Below, piece by piece: positions 9,579 to 17,748 of a stretch of 64,000 nucleotides of DNA. The first letter of the stretch is position 1, and each line of letters begins with the position of its first letter. The stretch lies in NCBI GenBank assembly GCA_035501495.1, contig DATJWB010000237.1, positions 11,030 to 75,029 of the forward strand, read 5' to 3'. Origin of the DNA: JAIQFL01 sp035501495. GTDB taxonomy: Bacteria > Acidobacteriota > Terriglobia > Bryobacterales > Bryobacteraceae. The position numbers were made by a program, and so were the translations under genes. The notes under the pieces were generated by a model that saw nothing but the letters and a program-made list of their open reading frames with translations, was not told the origin of the DNA and searched no databases.

Positions 9579-10133
9579 TTACCGCAACACGGCTTGATAG
9601 CCGTCATCCGGCAGTCCGGAAATCGTTCCCGTAAACTGCCCCGTTTCGGAAAAAAAGACGGGATTGCCTGAACCGTCGGCCAACGCCGGCAGCGTCGTCT
9701 CGGTGAGCGTCAGGACGCCCGACGCATTCTGGAAACGGCCGGTTCCCCCGTTGATTTTGAAGGTCCAGGTGCAGTGGGCCACCAAATGTACAAAATCGAT
9801 GCAATCGCCTCCCTGCGTGATCGTGACAATCAACAGGCTTCCGTCCTGGAAGCGAAACAGGCCGGCGCCGGACACATTTGGAAAATAGAGGCCTGAGCAG
9901 GTGCTGGACGGTTGCGGAGCATTGGCGCTGGCCTCGACTATTCGAAAGGTGAACGAGCCCAGCGTGCCGTCCCCGGCGACGTTTTCTTCGCCGGTATTGG
10001 TGTTGGGCTGCTTCAGATCGACCGTGCTGCCCGCGCCCGTTCCTGAAAACGTCATTTTGATGGGAGTCTGTTGTGCGTAAACGCTTGCGATAGCGAGAGT
10101 CGCCGTCAGCACGATAGTTATCAGTCGTTTCAT
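9579..10133 (-). CDS. Secreted hypothetical protein, duplicated copy B
   Basis: 184 residues starting at ATG 10133, with AGCAGGAG upstream as in copy A. The signal peptide MKRLITIVLTATLAIASVYA and the whole body (SGLYFPNVSGAGLFRF, GGTGRFQNASGVLTLTE) match the product ending at 4051 almost residue for residue. The C-termini differ after SGLP. Homologous DNA runs from about 9609 to 10290 here and from 4102 to 4765 in copy A, including the upstream TTGATAGCTTGGGG motif. Function unknown. Its former sigma-factor neighbour has been separated from it by a DUF4331 gene and has decayed. Confidence 0.7.
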   Translation of the reverse strand: MKRLITIVLTATLAIASVYAQQTPIKMTFSGTGAGSTVDLKQPNTNTGEENVAGDGTLGSFTFRIVEASANAPQPSSTCSGLYFPNVSGAGLFRFQDGSLLIVTITQGGDCIDFVHLVAHCTWTFKINGGTGRFQNASGVLTLTETTLPALADGSGNPVFFSETGQFTGTISGLPDDGYQAVLR

Positions 10134-10344
10134 TTGAGTCTCCTGCTTTCTGGAGGAGACCATGGTGTGACCTTGTTCTCCGTCCGCCGGTACAGGCGGC
10201 AGCGGCCCCCCAAAACCGGCCACTTTTTTTCGTATATTTGTTGATAGCTTGGGGAAATTGGGTGATTGGGTGATCTATCGATACACACAGCCTTCGAAAT
10301 ATTCGATTTCGGCCTGGTTTTCGCCATCGGACCACTGTAGCCGT

Positions 10345-10566
10345 TTAGAAGGTTGTGATAATGGTCGCGATTTCTGACTGTGGCACAGGTGCGGCCAAGC
10401 TGGCGTTCGCGTACCGGTAGATTTGTGTGCCTTCACACCAATTACTAGCGATGTACGATTCAGTCCCGATTTTCGGGTACTTAATAAACGCCACTTTCTG
10501 CCCATTTTGTTGTACTCTATACTGATTTTGATTTTGCACCCGGAGGGGATAAACGAAAATGGGCAA
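10345..10566 (-). CDS. Possible small protein or gene remnant antisense to the DUF4331 promoter region
   Basis: A 73-codon frame with a TTG start whose product, for example GQKVAFIKYPKIGTESYIAS and NWCEGTQIYRYANASL, reads like real protein sequence. The DNA is AT-richer than its surroundings and overlaps the leader and ribosome-binding site of the DUF4331 gene on the other strand. It lies exactly where the duplicated segment is interrupted, so it may be the 3' end of a gene brought in with that insert. No family recognised and no ribosome-binding site seen. Confidence 0.25.
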   Translation of the reverse strand: MPIFVYPLRVQNQNQYRVQQNGQKVAFIKYPKIGTESYIASNWCEGTQIYRYANASLAAPVPQSEIATIITTF

Positions 10567-11974
10567 AAAGGTATCAGCAGGTCCATTGTTTTTGCTTGCG
10601 GCGATTGTCGGTTCGGGGGCTTGGTTAGGTTCGTCCCCGGCTCGGGCGGCTGATCACCGGGACTCGCCCGTCGTGGACGGAGCTCCAGAGGGTGACATTA
10701 CGGATGTGTTTGCGTTTCTGGACCCTACCGACAAGACCAGGATCGTATTTGCGATGGGGGTGAACCCGTTTGCTTTACCAGCTCTCACCACGAGCTACCG
10801 GTTTTCGACGGGATTTCTGTACCAGTTCAAGGTGGACACTACCGGTGACTACGTGGAGGATTATGTCATACAGGTTACGTTCCGGGACTCGGCCCCTGTG
10901 ACGGCCGCGGGCCAGACGGTGCATGTTCGGGCGGGAGCCGCCACTCCGGGTAACACTGGAGCAGTTAACACCATCATGCAAGAGGCAACCGTCAATGTCA
11001 CGGGCGGCGTTAATACAGTCCTGACCGGCAATGGCGTTCAGGTGTTTTGCGGGCTGCGGGACGACCCATTCACTTTCGACTTTGGCCAGTTTTCCCGCAT
11101 TCAGACTGGCACGAATCAGGTATTTCGGGCAATTGCAAGCAGCCCTATCGGTCCGTTGACTGGGCGTCCCGTCGACAAGAACGGAATCAGCGGCATCGAT
11201 GCGGTGGCAGGTCTTAACGCCAGCTATATCATTGTGTCGGTGCCAATCGGTGCGATCAGTTCCGCGAACAGCAAGGCGATCTTCAACATCTGGGGGACGG
11301 TTAGCGCACCATACGTGGACGATTCCTTCGTGCAGTTCGAGCGCGCCGGACAGCCGGTCTTCAATACGGTGTTCATTCCCAGCGCGATGAAGGATGCCTT
11401 CAACGCAGGCGTGCCGGCTGACGATGTTACGCGGTGGTCGAGTTTCGTGCCTGACGCGCTCACGACCACGGACAACGACGGCACCGGGAACACAATCTCG
11501 GGACGAGCCGGATTGCTGACGGCGCTTGGGGTGGCAACCCCTCCGAATGGTGCGCCGCTACTGCTTCCCGCGGCCTTCACTAACACGAGTAAGGATCTCT
11601 TGCGCTTTGCGCTAGTCCCAGACGTGCTCCGTGTGGCTATCAACGTTGATCCCAACGATCTCCAGATCGGGCAATTCGGGCTTACAAGCGGGCGGCGTCC
11701 CGGCGACAACGTAATCGACATCGCATTGGGAGTGTTGCGCCAGTTGGCCGATGTCAACTTCCCATCGGCACTTGGTGTTCCCGGCAGTGGACCGCCGCGC
11801 GCCGGTGCGCTCAATTTCAGCGACTACCGCGTAGGCGCGGTTCTGCAGGGTTCGGACTTCATCGGGCCCGACAGCACGCTCGGTGACGTCACCAATAATA
11901 ACAACGATTCTCCATTCCTAACTACGTTCCCGTTTTTCGCGCCGCCACACCCGCGGCCGGGAGATTCCCAATAG
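10559..11974 (+). CDS. DUF4331-family secreted protein
   Basis: 471 residues. The start is secured by GGAGGGG at 10542-10548, 10 bases before the ATG. A signal peptide (MGKKVSAGPLFLLAAIVGSG, ending near SPARAA) leads into ADHRDSPVVDGAPEGDITDV, the hallmark of DUF4331 proteins. The rest follows the family in length and pattern (PFAFLDP-type repeats, VPADDVTRW, and GRRPGDNVIDIAL near the C-terminus). The biochemical role of DUF4331 is not established; members are exported and often sit with TPR proteins. A possible -10 box TATACT lies at 10518-10523. By eye the gene is less GC-rich than its neighbours, and it splits the duplicated sigma-factor segment, which suggests insertion from elsewhere. 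Confidence 0.85.
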   Translation: MGKKVSAGPLFLLAAIVGSGAWLGSSPARAADHRDSPVVDGAPEGDITDVFAFLDPTDKTRIVFAMGVNPFALPALTTSYRFSTGFLYQFKVDTTGDYVEDYVIQVTFRDSAPVTAAGQTVHVRAGAATPGNTGAVNTIMQEATVNVTGGVNTVLTGNGVQVFCGLRDDPFTFDFGQFSRIQTGTNQVFRAIASSPIGPLTGRPVDKNGISGIDAVAGLNASYIIVSVPIGAISSANSKAIFNIWGTVSAPYVDDSFVQFERAGQPVFNTVFIPSAMKDAFNAGVPADDVTRWSSFVPDALTTTDNDGTGNTISGRAGLLTALGVATPPNGAPLLLPAAFTNTSKDLLRFALVPDVLRVAINVDPNDLQIGQFGLTSGRRPGDNVIDIALGVLRQLADVNFPSALGVPGSGPPRAGALNFSDYRVGAVLQGSDFIGPDSTLGDVTNNNNDSPFLTTFPFFAPPHPRPGDSQ

Positions 11975-12004
11975 ATGCAGGGGGCTAGGGAAGGGCTAGG
12001 GAGC

Positions 12005-12200
12005 ACGAAGCCGCCCTGGCCCGTCTCACGGAGCATGTCTACCCGGAATTGCGGCTGATGGCCCGCCGCTACATGAAAAGCGAAGCCCGGGCAATACCCT
12101 GCAGGCCACCGCGTTAGTCCACGAGGTGTACCTTCGCCTGGTTGCGATGAAATCTCGCCGCGCACCATCAGGCGCGATTGGGACTTCGCCAAATCCTGGC
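12005..12200 (+). pseudogene. Decayed copy of the ECF sigma factor gene
   Basis: This stretch repeats parts of the intact sigma gene at 4797-5345. Positions 12005-12150 match about 4813-4956 (region 2: CGAAGCCGCCCTGGCCCG onward). At CGCCTGGT the sequence jumps to the part coding for SPRTIRRDWDFAKSW (about 5253-5310), so roughly 300 bases including most of region 4 are deleted. There are also small indels (AAGCCCGGGCAATACC against AAGCCCAGGGCAATAGCC). No kinase gene follows. The remaining bases up to 12342 show no gene. Confidence 0.85.
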
Positions 12201-12342
12201 GGAGCAGTTGCTGCAATTAGATCGATGGCGCCTGATTCTCAGCGCTGCTTTTCAACAATTCCTCCGTGGCAAGGTTATTGGTGGCACCGGCAAACTCGCC
12301 GAAGCGGCCGGTTAACTGCCGTTTTTAGGTTAAAATGTCCAT

Positions 12343-12600
12343 ATGCGTTATTCTGTCAAAGTTGAGAAATCCGGCAGAATCCTAATTCCTGCAGCTGTTC
12401 GGCGCCAGTTGCATTTGGTGGAAGGGCAAAGTCATGTCTTACTCACCGTGGACGCGAAGGGGATCAAAGTAGGCACCCGGCGCCAGGCGCTTGAGGAAGT
12501 CCGTTCGGCCCTGAGACGGTACATTCCGGAAGGCAGTGACGTGGCCGCTGAACTACTGGCCGACCGGCGCCGCGAAGCCGAGCGGGAGGACAAGGCTTGA
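12343..12600 (+). CDS. AbrB/MazE-family antitoxin
   Basis: 85-residue DNA-binding antitoxin. The swapped-hairpin AbrB fold is evident in YSVKVEKSGRILIPAAVRRQ followed by LVEGQSHVLL, and the C-terminal half (EEVRSALRRYIPEGSD, LLADRRREAEREDK) is the toxin-binding tail. It overlaps the toxin gene by four bases. There is no Shine-Dalgarno sequence upstream. A TAAAAT at 12331-12336, seven bases before the ATG, could be a -10 box giving a leaderless transcript. Such antitoxins normally repress their own operon. Confidence 0.88.
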   Translation: MRYSVKVEKSGRILIPAAVRRQLHLVEGQSHVLLTVDAKGIKVGTRRQALEEVRSALRRYIPEGSDVAAELLADRRREAEREDKA

Positions 12601-12986
12601 GCCTGCGTTACCAGTTGGATGCTTCCGCGTTATTGGCCCTGCTGTTGGGTGAGCGCGGGGCCGACGTGGTAGAGCCGCTGCTGGACAACGCCCAAATTCA
12701 CGCGTTCAATCTGGCCGAAGTGATTACGAAGCTCCTCCAGAAAGGTGTGCCCGATCCGGAGATCCAAATCGCCAAGTTGCAGCTTGATGTCATGGAACAG
12801 CTCAGCGTCGATCAGGCCGCGATGTGCGGGCACCTTCACGCGGCGACACGCACTGCGGGACTGTCGATGGGCGACTGCATCTGCCTCTCTATGGCGCAAG
12901 ACGCGGGTCTGACGGCTATTACCACGGAGCGGGAGTGGGCGGCTGCCGTCCGCGGCAAGCATATCCGTATACAGTGTATTCGTTGA
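12597..12986 (+). CDS. PIN-domain ribonuclease toxin (VapC-like)
   Basis: 129 residues, TTG start overlapping the antitoxin stop (TTGA), with GGAGG shortly upstream. The PIN fold acidic residues are present: Asp in QLDASALLALLL near the N-terminus, Glu in AFNLAEVITKL, and the two-Asp region SMGDCICLSMAQDAGL, followed by the family pattern TAITTEREW. The expected activity is Mg-dependent RNA cleavage, blocked by the upstream AbrB-type partner. The pair is a complete type II toxin-antitoxin module on the flank of the duplicated segment. Confidence 0.88.
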   Translation: MSLRYQLDASALLALLLGERGADVVEPLLDNAQIHAFNLAEVITKLLQKGVPDPEIQIAKLQLDVMEQLSVDQAAMCGHLHAATRTAGLSMGDCICLSMAQDAGLTAITTEREWAAAVRGKHIRIQCIR

Positions 12987-12996
12987 GGAATTGACA

Positions 12997-15531
12997 TTAC
13001 TTCCAGGCCGCCCAGGCGAACTGAAACCGCACGGATTTAGGGGCGACGATGTCCTCCACGGCATTGGGATCGCCGGCGGCCGGTCCGTGCCACACGCTGT
13101 TGCCGAACGTGGTGATGTAGATCTTGTTGATATCGGCGGGGTCGGGTATCACGCGGTGGCCATCCTTGAAGTTGAATCCTCCGATGCGGCTCCACGTCTT
13201 GCCGCGGTCGGTGGAGCGCCAGGCCGAACCTTCGAACCCCGCGGCATACACCAGGTCGGAATTGCGCGGATCGACGGTCACGTCATAAATGCGCCGGCCG
13301 CCGGTGAGCACGTGCTGCCAGTGCCGGCCCCCATCGGCCGACAGAAAGACGCCCCCGTCCGGCGGGGTGACGTTCCAGGCATATAGCGTGTACCGGGCCC
13401 AGGCTGAGACGTACAGGCGCGACGGATCCTTCGGATCCACGGTAATTCCCGTGGGACCGTTCACTCCTTCCGGCAATGGCAGGCGCTCCCAGCTTTCCGC
13501 TCCGTTGGTCGAGCGGAACACCCACCCATCCTGGTCGTTGCCGTATTTGCCGTCCTCCGAGCGGCGAATGGTGACCACATACAGGGTTCCGTTGCTGTCG
13601 ATGGCCATGCGCCAGGTCAGCGGGTCCTTCTCCGGCAAGCCCTTGTTCTTCGCCACCCAATTCTGGCCGCCATCGGTGGATTTGTAGATCCCCCGGCCAA
13701 ACGACGTGAGGTAGAGCACCCGGGCATCCACCGGGCTCTTGGGATCGAGCAGGATGTGGGTGGGCACCGTCTTTTCCGGCAGGCCGCCGCTCGAAACCTT
13801 CCAGGTGACGCCGCCATCCGCGGATGCGACTACGCCGCCAATGGCTTCACTCCAGCGGGTCAGCTCGCGGTGCCGGGGCAGATCGTGCTTGTTCGACATC
13901 ACCGCCCAGGCCCGGCCTTTCACCGCGGGATCGAATTCCATCCAATAGGTGGTGTTTTCCCAGCCTCGGGGCGCGCCCGTGGAACGGGCGGTGGCGCTCA
14001 CCCAGCTTTCGCCCCCGTCTTCGCTGCGCATCAGGCCGATGTCGGTGTAGCTGATGAACATGCGCTTGGGATCGAACGGGTCGAAGTGGACGCCATAACA
14101 GGTGGTCACGTCCAGGCCGGTGGTGGTCCAGCCCTTGCCGGTGCTTTGGGAGTTGATGCCGTACCAGTTTTTACCGCCGTCCACGCTGCGCATCACACGC
14201 GCCAGGTCGGTGGTGTAGACCAGGTCGGGATTGTTGTCGTCCACGCCGATGGACAAAGGTTGGTCGCCGAAGTCGGGCCCCCACCGGTCGGCGGTCCAGT
14301 CGTGGTGCATACCCGGGGCGGACTCGCCCGCTTCCTTGCGGAGGACCGTCCAGGTGGCGCCTCCATCGATGCTCTTCAACATGCCGTAGTAGTTTTGATC
14401 GTCGTTGGGCAGGTGGAAATTGAGGAAGGCGACGTAGACCACCTCGGCGTGGTTCCGGCTGGTGGCGATGGCGGTGTAATTCGGGATGGTGCCCTTGGCC
14501 AGCATTTTCAGAACGCTGTCGTTCAGCGACCGCCAGGTCTGTCCGCCATCGTCGCTGGCCAGGAGCCCGCCGCCGGTTGGTTCGCCGTCTTTGTTGAGTA
14601 TGTAGTCGGAGGCGACATAGATGACCGGCTTGCCGCCGCCGGTCCGGGTCCCGAACGAGCCTCCATAGACATCCACCACCCCTCCTGCCATGTACCGCTT
14701 CACGTACTTGGAGCCATCCCATGTGCCGACCCGGTTGTCGCGGCGCAGGTAGAGGACGCGTTTTTTGGGCGGCGAAGTGGGATCCAGCCAGAGCTGTTGC
14801 CCATAGCCGTCCGGAAACAGGATCTTCCAGCTTTTGCCGGCGTTGTTGGAGATCCTCATTTGCTCATCCGCCGCGCTCATGTACAGCGTATTGCTGTCGT
14901 CCGGATCGACCACCATGGCGGACGGCGCCAGGCCGCCCTCCACGTAAGCTTCCGCTTCGTCGTCCGCATATCCGACTCTAGGCGTCCCCTCGGGATAAAT
15001 CATGGTCCACGTGTGGCCCCGGTCGTCGGAACGAAACAGGCCGGTGGTGCTGGCGTACACGCGGTTGGGGAGCTTGGGGTCGAAATAGAACCTGCAGGTG
15101 AACCACATGTTGAAGGTGCGCCAGGTGCGCCCGCCGTTTTCCGAGACGTAGCAGCCCGTCATGTCGGTGGAGGCGAAGACCAGGTTGGGATCGTGCGGGC
15201 TGACCGAGGGGTTGTAGAAGGTGCCTCCGCCTCCGGGGCCGATGATCTGCCAGGCATCCAGGCGCTGCGGCTGGAGCAAATCCGGATCGCGCGGGGGCAG
15301 TTCCTGCTCGGGGCCGGCAGCGGCGTGGGCCGCGGCCAGCAGGGACCGGGCCTCGTGCCAGGCCGTGCGCGCCATCGGAGAACTGCGCAGTTCGCGCTTC
15401 AGGCTCGGTCCTACGGCATGACGCAATTGGTGCCTCGCACCGGGCACCGTCGCCAGTACGGCCAGCACGACCGCTGCCAGCAAGGCAAGCGCTCCGATCA
15501 AACCAAGCAGCCTTTTCGTGATTGGTTTCAT
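12997..15531 (-). CDS. Membrane-anchored Asp-box (BNR/sortilin-like) beta-propeller protein
   Basis: 844 residues with an N-terminal signal anchor (LLGLIGALALLAAVVLAVLA, about residues 9-28). The exported part holds about a dozen Asp-box motifs of the S-x-D-x-G-x-T-W type (SENGGRTW, SDDRGHTW, SDDGGQTW, SIDGGATW, SADGGVTW, STDGGQNW, STDRGKTW and others), spaced as in 10-bladed sortilin/VPS10 or xyloglucanase propellers. Acidobacterial homologs are often annotated as glycosyl hydrolase BNR repeat proteins, but the Asp box is structural and does not prove enzyme activity. It is convergent with the VapC gene, ten bases away. Confidence 0.8.
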   Translation of the reverse strand: MKPITKRLLGLIGALALLAAVVLAVLATVPGARHQLRHAVGPSLKRELRSSPMARTAWHEARSLLAAAHAAAGPEQELPPRDPDLLQPQRLDAWQIIGPGGGGTFYNPSVSPHDPNLVFASTDMTGCYVSENGGRTWRTFNMWFTCRFYFDPKLPNRVYASTTGLFRSDDRGHTWTMIYPEGTPRVGYADDEAEAYVEGGLAPSAMVVDPDDSNTLYMSAADEQMRISNNAGKSWKILFPDGYGQQLWLDPTSPPKKRVLYLRRDNRVGTWDGSKYVKRYMAGGVVDVYGGSFGTRTGGGKPVIYVASDYILNKDGEPTGGGLLASDDGGQTWRSLNDSVLKMLAKGTIPNYTAIATSRNHAEVVYVAFLNFHLPNDDQNYYGMLKSIDGGATWTVLRKEAGESAPGMHHDWTADRWGPDFGDQPLSIGVDDNNPDLVYTTDLARVMRSVDGGKNWYGINSQSTGKGWTTTGLDVTTCYGVHFDPFDPKRMFISYTDIGLMRSEDGGESWVSATARSTGAPRGWENTTYWMEFDPAVKGRAWAVMSNKHDLPRHRELTRWSEAIGGVVASADGGVTWKVSSGGLPEKTVPTHILLDPKSPVDARVLYLTSFGRGIYKSTDGGQNWVAKNKGLPEKDPLTWRMAIDSNGTLYVVTIRRSEDGKYGNDQDGWVFRSTNGAESWERLPLPEGVNGPTGITVDPKDPSRLYVSAWARYTLYAWNVTPPDGGVFLSADGGRHWQHVLTGGRRIYDVTVDPRNSDLVYAAGFEGSAWRSTDRGKTWSRIGGFNFKDGHRVIPDPADINKIYITTFGNSVWHGPAAGDPNAVEDIVAPKSVRFQFAWAAWK

Positions 15532-15640
15532 CTGATTTTTCCCAACTGCCAGAACTCCGACTCATTGTACATCGGGCTTGCAAAATGGCTCCGCAGAAAG
15601 CATGCAGGTGTGAACGAGTGGCATGTCTGGACTACCGCCA

Positions 15641-16012
15641 GGCAGGAGTGTCGAGGGCCCCGCTGGCCCACCGAAATTCATGAAAACCCTCGCGCCGGCA
15701 ACGTGGCGCGGGCACTCGTGCGCACTCGTGCCTGTACCCATGGGCCCCCGCCGGCCCACAGAACTCCATGAAAACCCTTGCGCCATCGACGTGGCGCAGG
15801 CCCTCCGGCCTGCCGCGTCCCGACTCTTCGGGACGCTTTTGGCCGCCTCCCGCGCCGGTGCCCTCGAAGGGGTTTTCGAGGCTGCCGCTTCCCCACTCAT
15901 GGGGACGCTTTTTGGTCGCCGCCAATCTGGTGCCGGCAGTGGTTTTCGAAGCTGCCTGGCGACGAAAAGTCTCGGCATGAGTGCCGAGACGGCACGAGTG
16001 CCCGCGCCACAT
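15641..16012 (+). repeat. Mosaic hairpin repeat, copy 1
   Basis: Fills most of the gap between two minus-strand genes. It contains two tandem units of about 85 bases, each with a CATGAAAACCCT core and ending in a GTGGCGC tag. Three 22-base hairpins follow at 15815-15836 (arms GCGTCCCGA/TCGGGACGC, loop CTCT), 15887-15908 (arm pair TCCCCA/TGGGGA, loop CTCA) and 15969-15990 (arms GTCTCGGCA/TGCCGAGAC, loop TGAG). The last repeat bases lie within about five bases of the SDR stop codon. Related copies lie at 39871, 42697, 47535, 51912, 60512 and 63018. Confidence 0.8.
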
Positions 16013-16017
16013 CTGAG

Positions 16018-16815
16018 TTACCCGATCTTCGGGAAGCGGCTTAGCGGAAATGTATCTACCGGAGTGGAGCGTTGCTGCACCAGCACTCCGCCATCCACGA
16101 CGAGACACGTTCCGGTGATGTAGCGCGCGTCGTCGGTCGCCAGAAAGACAGTGGGGCCCGCAAGGTCTTCAGGCGTCCCGAGGCGGCCCATGGGAACGAC
16201 CTTGCCCCGCTCCACAGCATCCTCCTCGCTGAGGTCGTAGGTGAGGATGAGGCCGGGAACCACCGCGTTGACCCGCAGTCCGTAAGGCGCGAGGTCGAGC
16301 GCCATGGCACGAGTCATCGCTTCTATGCCGCCCTTGGAGGCGTCGTAGGCGACGTTCCCGCGGTGCGCCCGCGTGGCGCCGCCGCTCGACATGTTGAGGA
16401 TCACGCCCGAGCCCTTGGGCGCCATGATGCGGGCGGCGCGGTGCGAGCAGAGGAACGCGCCCTTGAGATTGACGCCCAGGAGATGGTCCCACCAGGCCTC
16501 GTCGCCTTCCAGGAAATGGCGGGCGGCGTGGATGTTGCCGGCGTTGTTCACCAGCACATCCACCGTGCCAAAGCGCGATAAGGCCGCATCGAAGAGGGCA
16601 TCCACCTGCGCCTTGCTGGAGACATCGGCCGCCACCGCGAGGGCCCGCTCCGCGGGAATCTCGCGTGCCACCTCTTGTGCGCGCGCCTCGTTGAGGTCGT
16701 TGACCACGAGGCGCGCGCCTTCCTCCGCGAAACGCAGCGCGACCGCGCGGCCGATGCCGTGTCCCGCGCCCGTGACGATTACGACTTTGCCGGCAAACCG
16801 CCCGAATTCTGTCAT
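16018..16815 (-). CDS. SDR-family NAD(P)-dependent oxidoreductase
   Basis: 265-residue classical short-chain dehydrogenase/reductase. It has the cofactor motif TGAGHGIG, then NNAG, the catalytic Ser in NMSSGGA and the YDASK pair (Tyr and Lys), plus the usual VVPGLI and GRLGTPEDLAG segments. An Asp-like residue after beta-strand 2 (VVNDLNE) favours NAD over NADP. AGGAGA lies seven bases before the ATG. The substrate cannot be told from the sequence, and no pathway genes adjoin. Confidence 0.92.
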   Translation of the reverse strand: MTEFGRFAGKVVIVTGAGHGIGRAVALRFAEEGARLVVNDLNEARAQEVAREIPAERALAVAADVSSKAQVDALFDAALSRFGTVDVLVNNAGNIHAARHFLEGDEAWWDHLLGVNLKGAFLCSHRAARIMAPKGSGVILNMSSGGATRAHRGNVAYDASKGGIEAMTRAMALDLAPYGLRVNAVVPGLILTYDLSEEDAVERGKVVPMGRLGTPEDLAGPTVFLATDDARYITGTCLVVDGGVLVQQRSTPVDTFPLSRFPKIG

Positions 16816-16943
16816 CCGCGCTCTCCTGGTGCGCCATCAAGATTAGCATTCCAAGCTGCGGCATGCCGTCGTGAGCGCATCAACAACGGGGGGACTCGCG
16901 AGTGAGATCCTTCATGTCGAGTCCCCTCGAGAGCCGTGCGGCG

Positions 16944-17546
16944 TCAGAGTGGAAAGGGAAAGGGGAACGGTGAGCCGACCTGAATCCGCGTGCCGGTCAC
17001 CGTGCCGTTGATACTACCGGGGAGGAGATTCCCCTGAAAATCGAAATTATCCCACGTGAACGTCCCGTCGAAGCTGTTGCCGTCATCGCTGATGGTCACC
17101 TGCATCCGCTCGACGAAGATCGCCACGACATTGATTCCAGCGTCATCGTATTCGAACGCCGGATGGACGGTGGAAAACGTTTTAGGCCCGGTCCTCTCCC
17201 AGACACCGGGACAGACATTGCCGGTCGCCGGCGGGAACAAGCCATCCAGTGCCAGTTCGGTCCCGTCGTCGTGCCAGGTATCGAATTCGACCATCACCAG
17301 TTGGCCATCCGATACCAGGACCTCCTTCCAGAGCCCGGTCATGGCCTGCTCGCCGTTGGCTAACGGCAGCGGTAGCGGCGCAGATATCGGCGGTGCCGGC
17401 AAGCGCACCGGCGGCGATGACGGCGCGGCTTTGAGCGGCACCCGTTGGGTTACCGAGCCACAAGCCGTGGCGTCAGGTGCCGGCAGCGCCGCGAGAGCCA
17501 AGACTGCCAGGGCGCTCATACCGGTTCGTTGCAGATTAAATCTCAT
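16944..17546 (-). CDS. Secreted hypothetical protein
   Basis: 200 residues from the ATG at 17546, which has AGGAG seven bases upstream. An N-terminal signal peptide (MSALAVLALAALPAPDATAC) ends before a Cys that could be lipidated, although the lipobox is poor. A proline-rich linker (PPVRLPAPPISAPLPLPL) follows, then a domain with GLWKEVLVSDGQLVMVEFDT, PGVWERTGPKTFSTVHPAFE and DGNSFDGTFTWDNFDFQGN. This pattern recurs in exported acidobacterial proteins that resemble lipocalin-like barrels. It is divergent from the HTH-propeller gene with about 200 bases between the starts. Function unknown. Confidence 0.7.
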   Translation of the reverse strand: MRFNLQRTGMSALAVLALAALPAPDATACGSVTQRVPLKAAPSSPPVRLPAPPISAPLPLPLANGEQAMTGLWKEVLVSDGQLVMVEFDTWHDDGTELALDGLFPPATGNVCPGVWERTGPKTFSTVHPAFEYDDAGINVVAIFVERMQVTISDDGNSFDGTFTWDNFDFQGNLLPGSINGTVTGTRIQVGSPFPFPFPL

Positions 17547-17654
17547 GAAAAGTCTCCTTTCTGAATCGGGAAGCGTTCGTGTGTCCCCCCGTGCATTGGA
17601 GTGTGCGGCCGCAAAGCGCGGTCTCTCAACGGAAACAACCGGGCGCCGCGGCAC

Positions 17655-17732
17655 TGACCGCTTTTGTATGCCCAGACAGCCGCTTAACCGGGTGCCCTGT
17701 CCGCTTTTGACCGCTTTTGCCGGTCGTATAAT
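17655..17732 (+). promoter_or_regulatory. Promoter with direct repeats before the HTH-TM-propeller gene
   Basis: The 12-mer TGACCGCTTTTG occurs exactly at 17655-17666 and 17708-17719, with an extra CCGCTTTTG at 17701-17709. A perfect -10 box TATAAT lies at 17727-17732, with TTTTGA/TTGACC 14-16 bases upstream as a weak -35. The repeats start 53 bases apart, about five helical turns. They lie between two divergent genes and could bind the HTH protein encoded just downstream. Confidence 0.45.
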
Positions 17733-17748
17733 GTCACAAACGGGCCGT

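Noticed and set aside
13756..15771. A 671-codon plus-strand frame opposite the Asp-box gene.
   Set aside because: It is the mirror of a repetitive GC-rich gene, with no ribosome-binding site or domain.
15641..16012. A possible CRISPR array, because of repeated blocks with varied sequence between them.
   Set aside because: Repeat length and spacing are irregular, there are only a few units, no cas genes are near, and the same modules occur singly in other gaps.
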